Part shown: piece after piece, positions 40,001 to 64,000 of the stretch
Layout: each line of letters begins with the position of its first letter
How positions within the stretch are numbered: position 1 is the first letter of the stretch
Assembly: GCA_025642065.1 (NCBI GenBank)
Contig: JAODUP010000032.1
Location: 268,501-332,500, forward strand
Length of the DNA stretch: 64,000 nucleotides
Direction of reading: 5' to 3'
From: Paralvinella palmiformis
Lineage: Eukaryota; Annelida; Polychaeta; Terebellida; Alvinellidae
Program-made: the position numbers and the translations under genes
The notes under the pieces: model-generated
The model's database searches: none
What the model saw: only the letters and a program-made list of their open reading frames with translations
Told to the model about the DNA's origin: nothing

Positions 40001-43000
40001 CGGCTACGATAATTAAATAGTATCATAACGTTCCCACAAATGATGATGATGATGATGATAGTTATATTTTATTTAGCGCCTTTTTCGACTTAAATTGCTC
40101 TAAGACGCTTAGCATTTAAAACATAATTAAAACATGTTCTAAGCTCATATAAAACAAATGCATTTTATACAAAAATACGCTAGTTTATATATTATAAATA
40201 GGCTAATTTAAATTAATCGGTTTTAATAACATTACCAAACTTTACTTGCTGCAAGTTTTATATGATTTGGCAACTTATTCCACAGTCTGGGAGGTAATAC
40301 TAGGAACTATTTCTCTCTGTATATTGTTCTATGACTTTTTGTTATCGTCAAAAGTGAACAGCACTCAGATCGGAACATTCTCATTGTTTATATACTTTTC
40401 GATCAGATCGCTCAGAAACAGTGTTGTTATTCCAATCAGTACCTTGAATGTGTGATACAGGATCTCGTACAGTGATCTTAAACATACAGGAAGCCGGAAC
40501 AAAACTGGCGTTATACGTTCCCTTTTGCGAGTGCGTATAATCAGACGTGCAGTCGGGAAATAATAAGGGCTTGGACTAAAGTCTTGCATGTCTCATCATT
40601 TATGTACTTACGAATAAGGCCTATATTGCTTAATTTATAATAACAGGATTTACATATATAATTAACCTGTTTCTTCATTCCTAGATTATAATCCAATATA
40701 AGCCCTAAATTTTCACAGAAATGGAATAATTTATACAACTTGATCCTGCCTTAATGCAAAGATTCTCAATTTTCTTCACGTGTTGCTTGGATCAGAAAAC
40801 AACGAATTCGGCATTATCCTCGTTCAATTCAATTGAAGATTGAATATTATTCCATTTATCACACGGCATTAAAATCATATAGATCCGGGTGTCATTGGTA
40901 TAACAATGATATTTTATATTATGCCATTTAATAATTTCAGCAACTGGTTTAGTATACATACAGTAATTCTAAAACGGATCTGTTGAATGACCTCTAAAAC
41001 TGTTGTGAATGTCATTGTGCTCTAAGTGATCTGCTATACGTCTTGGTGTTACCTTTTCAATAAGTCTGGAGACGAAAGGAAGGTTAGAAATAGGACGATA
41101 ATTCTTCATCTCTTCCTCATCCGACCCATATCTGTTTAGCAGCGGGGTGATGGTGGCCAGTTTAAAACACAACGGCATCATTGACTCATCCATTGACCTA
41201 TTCTTAATGGCTATTATCAGTGGCAGAAGCTGATCCATGTATTTCTTTAAAAGCCAAGTGGGCAGTGGATCCAAGTCACACGACTTGTTCGGAGACTTGG
41301 TGACTATCTCCCTGACCTCAGCTTCAGAAACTGGTTGAAACATTTTGAACATTTTCCCATTAAACATAATATGTATTATTTGGGGACTCAGAAATGATCT
41401 TATTCCTGATGATTGTTCTGTTACTCATTGCTCACCTTATCCGCCAGAAGTTCAACATACGTCAAATCTGTCAGATTTACATTTGAATTACTTCCGTTCA
41501 AGTTCGTAGTTAATTTGAAGAGTTTCTTTTAATCTTTTTCCATAGTTCTCTATCTTTGTTGAAAAGAAACACTGTTTACAGAAATCCCTGTATATTTCAA
41601 AGTGCACCATTAAGGAAGTTCGGCGCCATGTTATCTCTGCTTTCCTCCTAATTGTTCTTACCAGATCCAAGCTGATCAGAGTAACGAGGAGTTTCCTGTC
41701 TGAGAGGGAGGATGGTGATTAATGATAGTTTGGACACTTTTGTAACAGGCTTCCACTAACTCATCAATTGATCTCTCACATTTATCCATAAATTCTTGAA
41801 TATTTAAGCTACGATGCTTTCTGTTTGTGACCTTTCATTTGTATGCATTTAGTACGTGTCCTTATTAAAAACGAACAATGCAGCCGGAGTTACCTACGTT
41901 ACTACTGAGACAAGGATAACAAGCAGAAGGAACTCGTACCATTGACATAATAATAATGTATATTTAATAAAGCGCCCTTACATTCAAGGGCGCTGTACAA
42001 ATAATATGTAATATAATAATACCCCAAATAATATGTCTGTAAAAACCCTGTAATGATTTAAAAGATAATAATTATTTATCTGTGAAAGCGACCTTAAATA
42101 GGTGTGTTTTTAGAAGAGATTTAAAATTTCCAAGAGACGACACATTTCTAATATTTGCCGGCAACTTATTCCACAAAGTTGGAGCTGCAACACTAAACGC
42201 ACAATCACCATATGACTTGAGCTTAGACACTGGCACCTGCAATAGTATCTGACTGGATGACCTGAGTTTTCGAGATGACTTTCTAATGGAAACCAGTTCA
42301 CACAGGTATTCTGGCGCAATCTCATTAACAGATTTATAAGTTATTAACAGAATCTTAAAATGGATACGCTGTCTAACAGGTAGCCAATGTAGTTTTTGAA
42401 GAATTGGGGTGATATGATCATATTTTCGAGTATTTGTCACTATGCGAGCTGCACTATTCGCTGAAGGCGATTAATGTTATAATCAGATATGCCATATAAC
42501 AGGGAGTTACAATAGTCTATACGAGATGTAACAAAGGTGAGTCAATCCGTGTAGATCTAATATACTGCAAAACTTACACGAGCTCCAACATCAAACAATT
42601 AACAACCAATTAATGCTGAGTCAGTGACCTATTTAGTCTCGAATCATCACTACGGATGCAGGTAAATACTTGGATTCGAATCCAGACATGGACGTCTGAA
42701 GCGCAATGTGCTAATTACTGTGACGTGGGAACGTCGTTCATTGAAAGAATGAAGAAATCTCTTTCCTGGCTTTCCACCTTTCTCTGTGAGGATGTAAAGC
42801 ACAAACATAATTTCATATTCGCATTAAATTATACGTACAGACACATAGAGACCGTCGCGGAGACACTCCCACCTACAGACACATAGAGACCGTCGCGGAG
42901 ACACTCCCACGTACAGACACATAGAGACCGTCGCGGAGACACTCCCACATATAGACACATAGAGACCGTCACGGAGACACTCCCACCTACAGACACATAG

Positions 43001-45471
43001 AGACCGTCACGGAGACACTCCCACCTACAGACACATAGAGACCGTCGCGGAGACACTCCCACATATAGACACATAGAGACCGTCGCGGAGACACTCCCAC
43101 ATATAGACACATAGAGACCGTGGCGGAGACACTCCCACCTACAGACACATAGAGAAGGTCGCAGAGACACTCCCACCTACAGACACATAGAGACCGTGGC
43201 GGAGACACTCCCACCTACAGACACATAGAGACCGTGGCGGAGACACTCCCACGTACAGACACATAGAGACCGTAGCGGAGACACTCCCACCTACAGACAC
43301 ATAGAGACCGTGGCCGAGACACTCTCATCTACAGACACATAGAGACCGTGGCCGAGACACTCTCACCTACAGACACATAGAGACATAGAGACCGTGGCGG
43401 ATAGACTCTCACTTACAGACACATAGAGACCGTGGCGGAGACACTCCCACCTACAGACACATAGAGACCGTGGCGGAGACACTCCCACCTACAGACACAT
43501 AGAGACCGTGGCGGAGACACTCCCACCTACAGACACATAGAGACCGTCGCGGAGACACTCCCACGTACAGACACATAGAGACTGTGGCGGAGACACTCCC
43601 ACCTACAGACACATAGAGACCGTCGCGGAGACACTCCCACATATAGACACATAGAGACCGTCGCCGAGACACTCCCACCTACAGACACATAGAGACCGTG
43701 GCGGAGACACTCTCACCTACAGACACATAGAGACCGTGGCGGAGACACTCTCACCTACAGACACATAGAGACCGTGGCGGAGACACTCTCACCTACAGAC
43801 ACATAGAGACCGTGGCGGAGACACTCCCACCTACAGACACATAGAGACCGTGGCCGAGACACTCCCACCTACAGACACATAGAGACCGTGGCCGAGACAC
43901 TCCCACGTATAGATACGTGTATTGATACAATCCAGCTGGTTAAGGACGGACACTCTCAGTAACTCCTGTGGTAGTTGAACTGTAAGATTTCGACGATGTA
44001 CGAGTTACAGATAAAAGTCTTTGTGAAAGCATTTAGAGCATCTGCCATTTTCTGATGTATGAGTAATATATAAAATCAAATCTAAGATTTTAGTGGTTAT
44101 TGATATATTAAATGTTGTTTTATCGACACTGTTGTGGCGATGGTAAGCGGCTAAATGAACCGACCAACCTCCAAAGGTAATGAAGCGAAGTGAAAGATGA
44201 AACACCCTTCAGACATACATACCTGCCGGGATTTGAATCCAGTTGCTGAAGGTCTATGATCAAACTCTGTAACTAATTATATCATGGAGACACCATAAAC
44301 GATAACAATATTGATCACGATCGTGGCGATAATGGTGGTAGTTTCGATGATGATGTTGATGATGATGATGATGATGATTGTCCCATAAGTCTATATAATA
44401 AGCTATAAGCTGTGTATATTATAATTTATGATCCATTTATATAAGTTATAACCCGTCTATTTGATCAGCTATTAGCCGTCTATGTAAGTCGTCTATATGA
44501 TAAGACACAAGACGTCTATATGATTAACTATAATTCGTCTATACAATAACCTATAAGCCGTCTATATCACATTTTATTCGCCGTCTATATGATAAACACT
44601 AAGCTGTATATATGTCGTTTGTGTTTCAAGGTTTTGCGGTAAACGACTGCCGAAGTTTGACAAACTGACGTCACATGATAATAACATTTTGGTCAATTTT
44701 CGAACTCCACAAAAATTGGCCAGCGACAGAAAATTATCTGGCTTCACAATGTGTTATAAAACTAGTAAGTAAATATACTCAGTGTGTGTGGGGGGTGCGT
44801 GCGCGCGCGTATGTGTGTGTTTGTGTCAGTGTTAGCGTAGGTGTGGGTCCATGTACGTCCCTATTCCTGTTCCTGTCCGTGTCTGTCTGTATCTATCTGT
44901 TCCTATATGTACAATTATCCTAACCATAACCTTATCATTATATATCCTAGCTGACAAGTGTACAACTGCCGATGGCAACAAAATTAAACCATATTTGACG
45001 ACCAAGTACCAAGTGTATAAAACGACTGCCTATACTCTGACCAAGTCGTATCACACGACATGGTATTATCGCCACACGACCTCCAAACGACAACAAGCCG
45101 TGACGTCATCGACTCCATTGGTTGCCACAACGACCAGGACACCGTCACGTGACACATCATCTAGCACGGATCGAGCGCGAACGACGCCAAGGATCACGGA
45201 ATCCAGCATGCCGTCGGTTATCTGGTCCGGCTCGAAATCGGGATACACGTTGGACGAATATGCGCTAAAGTTCCGATTATCGCCCAGGACACCATCGGTC
45301 AGAAGCAAGCACGTTCCGGATATACTTCTTCCCGGGATAGCAACAACGTCACCAGGTGACAATAACAAGAGAACAGAACGGCCTATTCGCAGGACAACCG
45401 TAACCTGTCACGAATCTCGGACTAGATCCCTTGGGAGTTTCTGGCCGTATCCAGCCACTCCTAGAAGATGA
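31363..45471 (+). CDS. Astacin-family zinc metalloprotease with EGF and CUB domains
   Basis: Twelve exons: 31363-31407, 34713-34892, 35071-35269, 35464-35593, 36037-36106, 36605-36814, 37307-37436, 37648-37779, 39039-39136, 39227-39360, 44631-44764, 44951-45471. Joined length is 1,983 nt, 660 residues plus stop, with every junction in phase. Order: signal peptide (about 1-19), prodomain (to 114), astacin catalytic domain (115-321), EGF-like (324-360), CUB (367-487), Thr/Ser/Arg-rich tail (490-660). Catalytic residues are intact: H216, E217, H220, H226 and the Met-turn M273 with Y275. Family members are secreted endopeptidases that cut matrix or signalling proteins. The astacin-EGF-CUB layout recalls sea-urchin BP10/SpAN and nematode NAS proteases rather than tolloids, which have several CUBs. 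The physiological substrate cannot be read from sequence. Confidence 0.5.
31855..31950 (+). repeat. (GT)n microsatellite, about 95 bp
   Basis: Near-pure GT with a single GTAT interruption, in intron 1 of the astacin gene. Another (GT)n tract of about 67 bp is at 60548-60614, in an intron of the Ig gene. Confidence 0.5.
33973..34206 (-). CDS. Possible minus-strand terminal exon, unconfirmed
   Basis: On the minus strand an acceptor CATATTTCTAG is followed by an open frame of about 77 codons to a stop (TGA). It reads LCQFIEHVDDWRWPEKRSSS, then Ser/Thr- and Pro-rich sequence. Base composition is clearly GC-richer than the surrounding intron and codons look non-random. No upstream exon or domain was identified, so it may be chance or a fragment of a repeat. 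Confidence 0.5.
34713..35269 (+). CDS. Astacin gene exons 2-3: prodomain and furin site
   Basis: Exons 34713-34892 (phase 0-0) and 35071-35269 (phase 0-1). They encode the inhibitory propeptide. Residues 85-90 read LLFGDI, matching the astacin pro-segment FxGD motif whose Asp blocks the zinc, though the Phe is one position closer to Gly than in the consensus FEGD. The tetrabasic site SRRKR ends at residue 114 and the mature enzyme would begin NAINYDTYPNKKW, as in typical astacins. Next come IPYTFS residues of the first catalytic strand. Confidence 0.5.
35464..36814 (+). CDS. Astacin gene exons 4-6: catalytic domain core
   Basis: Exons 35464-35593, 36037-36106 and 36605-36814. Exon 4 has CVRFVEF; exon 5 has GCYSHYGRIGGRQLLGLG with paired cysteines C186 and C205. 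Exon 6 holds the zinc-binding helix HEIGHVIGLFHEHSRYDRDD (residues 216-235), matching HExxHxxGxxHExxRxDRD, and SVMHYG, the Met-turn with the fifth ligand Tyr. No catalytic residue is missing, so an active enzyme is expected. Confidence 0.5.
35904..35923. repeat. Perfect 20-bp palindrome
   Basis: GTGTAAACTGCAGTTTACAC in astacin intron 4. It follows a degenerate repeat (35690-35860) built around GGACCTGGTACGCTTTG. No function is assigned. Confidence 0.5.
37307..37436 (+). CDS. Astacin gene exon 7: end of catalytic domain
   Basis: Phase 0-1 exon. It encodes the last part of the protease, including TIGQRYKQSF (the IGQR motif of astacins) and NLAYCP, whose C320 should pair with C152. It leads into the EGF module. 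Confidence 0.5.
37648..37779 (+). CDS. Astacin gene exon 8: EGF-like module
   Basis: Phase 1-1 exon encoding six cysteines in EGF spacing: C, C, C, C-x-C and a final C in CPDGYNGQLC. Astacins of the BP10 and NAS types carry one EGF between protease and CUB. A separate symmetrical exon is the usual arrangement for shuffled EGF modules. Confidence 0.5.
37780..39038 (+). other. Astacin intron 8
   Basis: Begins with a degenerate TCTG/TATG repeat (37800-37985). The rest is ordinary AT-rich intron without a recognisable element. It ends in a strong poly-T acceptor tract before 39039. Confidence 0.5.
39039..44764 (+). CDS. Astacin gene exons 9-11: CUB domain
   Basis: Exons 39039-39136, 39227-39360 and 44631-44764. 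Cysteines fall in CUB order: C in VCPNAG and PSC, C in TECTW, CQIEFWF, GPTCLHYVEV, RFCGKRLP and a late MCY. FCGKRLPKF and ILVNFRT correspond to the conserved CG..LP and L.V.F segments. CUB domains mediate protein contacts in secreted proteases. Exons 10 and 11 are parted by a 5.3-kb intron of mobile and tandem repeats. Confidence 0.5.
40045..41720 (-). mobile_element. CR1/L2-like LINE remnant, antisense
   Basis: Minus strand. Pre-RT linker around 41670-41490 (RRKAEITWRRTSLMVHFEIY), RT at 41367-40970 (CDLDPLPTWLLKKYMDQLLP, NYRPISNLPFVSRLIEK), an internal deletion, then the catalytic box region near 40902-40891 reading YTND instead of YADD. The thumb region follows at 40738-40545 (KSCYYKLSNIGLIRKYINDE) and the 3' UTR ends near 40060 (GGCGCTAAATAAAATATAAC). 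Multiple frameshifts mean it is inactive. Confidence 0.5.
41948..42450 (-). mobile_element. 5'-truncated CR1/L2-like LINE 3' end, antisense
   Basis: Minus-strand open frame of 122 codons from 42440 carries the conserved ORF2 C-terminus: HITPILQKLHWLPVRQRIHF, ILLITYKSVN, CAFSVAAPTLWNKLP, SLLKTHLFK. The 3' UTR ends TGTACAGCGCCCTTGAATG, then GGGCGCTTTATTAAATATAC. The frame is nearly intact, which suggests a younger insertion than the neighbour at 40045-41720. Confidence 0.5.
42834..43912 (+). repeat. 38-bp minisatellite, about 28 copies
   Basis: Head-to-tail array with unit core ACAGACACATAGAGACCG followed by a variable GTCGCGGAGACACTCCCACC half. Variants (CGTCGC, CGTGGC, CGTCAC; GCGGAG or GCCGAG; CTCCCAC or CTCTCAC) recur in blocks. 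One unit near 43380 has a 10-bp internal duplication. No spacers are present, so it is not CRISPR. GC-rich against the AT-rich intron around it. Confidence 0.5.
44951..45471 (+). CDS. Astacin gene exon 12: Thr/Ser/Arg-rich tail and stop
   Basis: Terminal exon, acceptor TATATCCTAG, TGA at 45469-45471. About 172 residues with no folded-domain motif: a lone CTTADGN start, TTRTPSRDTSSSTDRARTTP, many Ser/Thr and basic residues, and one late Cys in TVTCHESRTR. It is likely an extended, possibly O-glycosylated or matrix-binding tail. No canonical AATAAA was seen close downstream. Confidence 0.5.
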
Positions 45472-46509
45472 TTAACGATTAACCTTCTAGCCAACGATAC
45501 TTAGATCATAATGATCTAACATTCTACCTCATGTGCCACACACGAAATATTGTAGCGATGTGATAAACGCGTACGCATCTAGAATACACACAGGGATGAC
45601 AATAATAGAATGAATGTGTTACTGCTTCGTTTAAACTCGGCGATGATCACAGATGAAATCTATTACCTAAAGACGAAATATCCCACAAACGTATAGCTGA
45701 CAGTGGAATTCAAACCGATCGATTTGGAATTTTGCGGTATATTGCGCTATCAACTGCACCGTATTAGCGCCCATGGCAATAATAGATAATTAAAACAAAG
45801 TAACACGATGGATGATTTCTGGTAAAGAACGCTGACTTAAGCTATGTTTACACATGTACGTATTCTGGCTAGTTGCTATATGACCTGTGAGTTGTACGGT
45901 TCCGGATCTCTTTCACCCACAATTCGATAATGGCTTTGTAACCAAGAAAAGAAAAGAGCTTGATCAGGATTGTTGTAGCATTTTTTTAATTAAGAGACAA
46001 AAGATTTTTTTAATAGAGCAACGAAAGACCAAGGAGTAAGTGACATCATAAAGAGAAGACACCATCAAAGAGTGTACCACAATTTCGTACAAGAAACAGG
46101 GAAAGTAATTCTCACAATAGTGACCAGCTTGGGGAACCATTGATACTGATTCTTTTAAAGAAAATCTTAACGAAGCATTCTCACCTTAAAGAAGTGATAT
46201 AATCTTAATGCTGAAATATGTTTACAGTAATTGTATGAAAGCGAGTCTTCGTGTCCATTTCGGCATATGTTTATGAACTCCTTCAAGTAGGGTTGGTTCG
46301 AGACGCGACCATCGATCAGCATGCAAAACCATTTCCTCGCCCGTACATCTCAAAACAGCCGTTGGAGTTACAAACATCGTAATTTCTATCGTCTCCAGAT
46401 TCGCATCCTCAAAAAGACACTTTCTTCCTCATTCTACATGGATGTCCACTGTTACACTGTTACGTGTCTTCCTCTGAAGCTACGGTAGATCATCACTTCT
46501 CTACTACCT

Positions 46510-46921
46510 TCATGAGCTGTATGTGTTACACTCCATAACAGAGTCACTATGCCAAAACAAATGAAGACCATTTACCATTCCACGTACTTTTATGTACACA
46601 ACTTTTATACGTGTGTTGTTATCCGATTTCTGAGCAAAGACGGATCCCGGTAGGATCCTGGTAATTCTCCATCCTGTGTAACTTGCCGATATTTCCCAGA
46701 AAAACTTCATCACATCCGGAATTGCAACAGGAACACGTCACGCTTCCGTATAATTGCAAATGGATAAAGGTTAAAACGTGGAGGTGTGTTAACAATCTCT
46801 CCCCGTTGTACATCAATGGACCTTTGAACTCATTTTTGTCTGTAAGATGACCGTATTCAGACAAACAACGCCATACTCTGCCAGCCAAGATGTCAAAATC
46901 TTCCAATCCACGCTGAATCAA
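46510..46921 (-). pseudogene. Unrecognised frameshifted coding relic
   Basis: Two minus-strand open frames overlap: 46921-46619 (100 codons) and 46713-46510 (67 codons). Both have protein-like composition with Trp and Cys residues (TCSCCNSGCDEV; FFWEISASYTGW). They would join by one frameshift around 46700. No family recognised and no splice sites convincing; could be chance. Confidence 0.5.
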
Positions 46922-48383
46922 CGAAATACCAAAACATTTTTATCAAGATAATTAATCATCCTTATAATAGAATAGAAAATAGATCAATTGGGGTATATAA
47001 ATTGATATTAGTAATATTAGTAAAAGACTTTGTTATCATTAATATTTGAGATGACGATTGTGATTCTAACTATATTATTGTGGCTGTAAATGGTGCAGAA
47101 CCTTTCGTAGAACCTCAGGAATATCTGACTACTCCGATCTTCATGCATAATAAAGAGCAGCAAAAACGTTTACAAAATTAATTACAATTTTGGTTTGTGG
47201 ACAATGGGTAAAAAAGACGAGTGCTTGAGTGAGTGAATGTGTGGGAGTTTTAGTGAATCATTGAGTGCCTGGTTGAATGAGAGAGTGGTTGAGTAAGCCA
47301 TTCAGTCAGTCAGTCAGTTGTCTCCCCTAGGAAAGAAACGTTGCTTGATTTGAATCCTGACCTGAAGCTTTACAATGAAGTACAGCAAAACATTGATTGA
47401 TTTAGCCATGTATAGCACCAAAATAGAGCTAGATAATTAAATTGATGCTAAATATATTTTGAAACTTTTTCACGTTCTACAAAACCAGGGCTAATGGCAA
47501 GATGCTATCTGGAAACTGAATACACTACAGGATCTGACAATAACCCTAGTCCAGTTATTCGTGAGCTAAATGTGTGTTAGTTGACTGATTGGTTGATTGA
47601 TTGCCTGGCCGACGAAGCAACGCTTAATATTTAATGCTTTACAACCTGCACTGGCTGATCACAACCCAGCACGCTGCATAACGGGACGCTATCGCTCTGC
47701 CCCTAGCGATTGCTAGCAGAAATAACGACGACACATTCGCCAGAGGTCGCTGAACTCGACATTCGGCAGTAGGTCATTAAGATACGCGCTGTGTCCACGC
47801 GTCAACATGTCATCTTCGAAAGCCGGATTGTTTTGCGTCGTCCTACACGTCATTAATTACCAATATCCTGTTCTATCGGCGACTGTTTAACATACGCCTA
47901 AAGACATATCCTCCATTGTGGCATCAGTGTCGCCCCAAAGATGGCAAACGGCTGACAGATAGCCTAAAAAACACCGACATGGCTAATGAGAACCAATTAT
48001 CGCGAAATATCTGACAAACACAGCAAACACAGCGCTACTTAGATGTCTGGTGATATCAAATATCAGTGGAAAATTAATCATTTTATGCATGACTATCGTT
48101 CATCTGTCACTGGAAAGCTTTATTACTGTATATGTGTGTTAGTGTGTGTGTGTCGTTTTCAGGATTTATCTCTATCACCCCCCCCCCCACATCCCCCATG
48201 AACGGTATTCATTATACTTCTCTAACGGATGTAATTCCGGTCAAGCGCTCGACAAAACAATCATTTTCGTGTAATTTCGCCAAAACCGAAGCCCAGTGCC
48301 GAGCCGGGGGCAGTAATATGTTTAGTTTGGCTGGACGCGGAGAGGGGGAGCCACGTCCGGGCGGTAATGAGAGATAATCAGCG

Positions 48384-48400
48384 CTGCCATCTGGCGGCCG
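48384..48400 (+). promoter_or_regulatory. CTCF-like site in GC-rich island, tentative
   Basis: CTGCCATCTGGCGGCCG resembles the animal CTCF core of the CCATCTAGTGGC type. It lies about 300 bp upstream of the TATA box of the Ig gene, in the only strongly GC-rich non-coding block nearby (48180-48420). A single motif match can occur by chance. Confidence 0.5.
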
Positions 48401-48689
48401 ATGTCATTATATCGGTGCGAGCTCTCTAACAACTTAAATACATCCAGTTAACGAAACTAATTCTACTCTGCACCAAGAGACAGAGACCAGGACACTTAGA
48501 ATCTGATATGTAGATATGTAAAGTAGATCTTTCTCAATATCGGATTGCTGAAGTAAAATTAACGAACAGGACCCGAGCCTGGATTCGAAACCGGAACTGG
48601 ACACGTCACGTGACTAACCTGGTCATCGGTTTTACGCATGCTCGAATTCTGTTTCGATCGGTATGGAATGCCATTTGTGAACATTGCGA

Positions 48690-48696
48690 TATAAAA
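48690..48696 (+). promoter_or_regulatory. Candidate TATA box of the Ig/FN3 gene
   Basis: TATAAAA at 48690-48696 precedes the signal-peptide ATG (48847) by about 150 bp, placing a likely transcription start near 48720 and a 5' UTR of some 125 nt. There is no upstream ATG-initiated long frame on this strand in that interval. Confidence 0.5.
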
Positions 48697-48846
48697 TCGG
48701 TCATACTAAACGTGTGGATCTTCTATACGTAACAGAGATCCGGTCGGTGAAACCTTATCCGGAGTGGACTTTTATACAGCAGGACGAATATTAGTGAAGA
48801 GATGCTAGATGCTATCAGTTAGCTGTCTTAAGTTAATTTGTCCGAA

Positions 48847-63314
<14,468 letters not shown>

Positions 63315-63332
63315 GTAACATCGAATAATGTC

Positions 63333-63383
<51 letters not shown>

Positions 63384-63797
63384 TACCATTACTACTACTA
63401 CTAGTAGTTGTAGTAGTAAGTAAGTCAGCTACGATAGTTCAAGTACATTTAAAGTATTTAATAGCTATGTCTATGAACGTCCATCTAACCTAGTCTGGGC
63501 CATAATAATTGAATATAGCTATGGTCTAACTAGTAGCGCGGTTGGCCACAGATATCAACCACCTGAGTTCAAATATCGCCCTGGGCATGTCTGGAGGGTA
63601 TTTCATCTCTCACTTCGCCTCGTTATCTTTCAAGGTCGTTCGGTTCATTTCGTCTAATCAGGTTATCATAATTGTCAATTACGTCATTATTAATAAAATA
63701 CATCTGGGTGAGGAATATTCCGTGAAACGGCTCCCTTAAACACTCAATCCGTTAAATCATCAATCATTCAATCCACAATATATTTTACACACACACA

Positions 63798-63844
<47 letters not shown>

Positions 63845-64000
63845 AACAAACCAATGACTTAGTCACTTCATCTCACCAAACGAGTTTATACCTTCCAACG
63901 ACTTAGCCAGAACAGTCAGACTAAGGCGTATAAAGCCTTTAATCGTTTTAGAACGAGAACCTTTTAAAAAAAGTCAATGAAATTGTCCAATTGAGCTAAT
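63315..64000 (+). other. Ig/FN3 gene intron 13 (partial)
   Basis: Begins with an (AAT)n tract (63333-63383). It includes a SINE-like copy at about 63533-63770 (GGGCATGTCTGGAGGGTATT, AAACACTCAATCCGTTAAATC) and CA/AT microsatellites (63788-63843). No exon seen to the window end. Confidence 0.5.
63533..63770 (+). mobile_element. SINE copy related to those at 54136 and 61163
   Basis: Tract TGGGCATGTCTGGAGGGTATTTCATCTCTCACTTCG matches, with changes, the body of the copies at 61163 and 53960. The head (GGTTGGCCACAGATATC) is diverged and the tail ends in ATCAATCATTCAATCC. A near relative lies at 53960-54070. Confidence 0.5.

Larger units (their letters stand above)
39361..44630 (+). other. Astacin intron 10, repeat-laden
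   Basis: 5.3 kb containing two minus-strand LINE remnants, a tRNA-like fragment with GGATTCGAATCC (about 42670-42684), the 38-bp minisatellite and, at 44380-44620, a degenerate tandem repeat around CGTCTATATGATAAG. No exon was found in it. Confidence 0.5.
45472..48846. other. Intergenic region between the astacin and Ig genes
   Basis: No confident gene. Two overlapping minus-strand frames at 46510-46921 (ILAGRVWRCLSEYGHLTDKN; VMKFFWEISASYTGWRITRI) look like one frameshifted unrecognised coding relic. A GC-rich stretch at 47640-47990 and another at 48180-48420 precede the Ig gene. tRNA-like antisense fragments occur near 45710 and 48575. Confidence 0.5.

Noticed and set aside
42829..43678. 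Minus-strand open frames of 75-115 codons rich in CVCRWECLRDGLYVS
   Set aside because: They follow exactly the 38-bp minisatellite, which has no stop in three minus frames; the peptide period and frame rotation are artefacts of the repeat.
42834..43912. CRISPR array
   Set aside because: Units are contiguous tandem copies with no unique spacers, in a eukaryotic intron.
44851..44950. Upstream ATG part of the open frame leading into the astacin last exon
   Set aside because: It is intronic: the acceptor TATATCCTAG at 44950 fits the phase-1 donor at 44764, and the preceding codons translate a GT/CT-rich simple repeat.

Overview
The window is eukaryotic: protein-coding sequence is cut into short GT-AG exons by long AT-rich introns full of (AT)n, (GT)n and tetranucleotide microsatellites, tRNA-headed SINEs and decayed LINE-like, DIRS-like and TIR elements. 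The SINE and retroelement types and the multi-MAM, astacin and Ig genes suggest an invertebrate metazoan, probably a lophotrochozoan and plausibly a mollusc; this is inference, since no species-diagnostic gene is present. I assembled three genes by hand, all on the + strand, by matching domain motifs, splice sites and codon phase across introns.

Gene 1 (154-25200, 5' end outside the window) encodes eight consecutive MAM domains. Each domain is built from three exons (A, B, C) with an invariant phase pattern 1-2-0-1, and short Pro/Thr-rich linker exons separate several domains. The 29 exons sum to one open frame of about 1,379 residues ending in TAA at 25198-25200. A second stop-ending C exon lies 1.06 kb downstream (26259-26342), giving a possible alternative terminus. 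Intron B-C of MAM3 holds a 3.1-kb dead LINE.

Gene 2 (31363-45471, complete) encodes an astacin-family zinc metalloprotease of about 660 residues: signal peptide, prodomain with a furin-type RRKR site, catalytic domain with the full zinc motif and Met-turn, one EGF-like module, one CUB domain and a Thr/Ser/Arg-rich tail. The intron between its two last CUB exons holds two minus-strand CR1/L2-like LINE remnants and a minisatellite of about 28 copies of a 38-bp unit.

Gene 3 (48847-63314, 3' end outside the window) has a signal peptide, an FN3-like domain with a W-x-x-W motif and about five Ig-like domains, followed by a short linker. It is probably a cell-surface or secreted recognition protein; no membrane segment is reached. 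Its introns contain a 978-bp TIR element with TA duplications, a SINE cluster and a DIRS-like tyrosine-recombinase retroelement relic.

All three genes appear to encode secreted or cell-surface modular proteins. The MAM and astacin genes are neighbours, although in meprins those two domain types occur in one protein; I see no evidence that these two are fused. The intergenic stretches (26343-31362 and 45472-48846) hold mainly simple repeats and no gene I can support.
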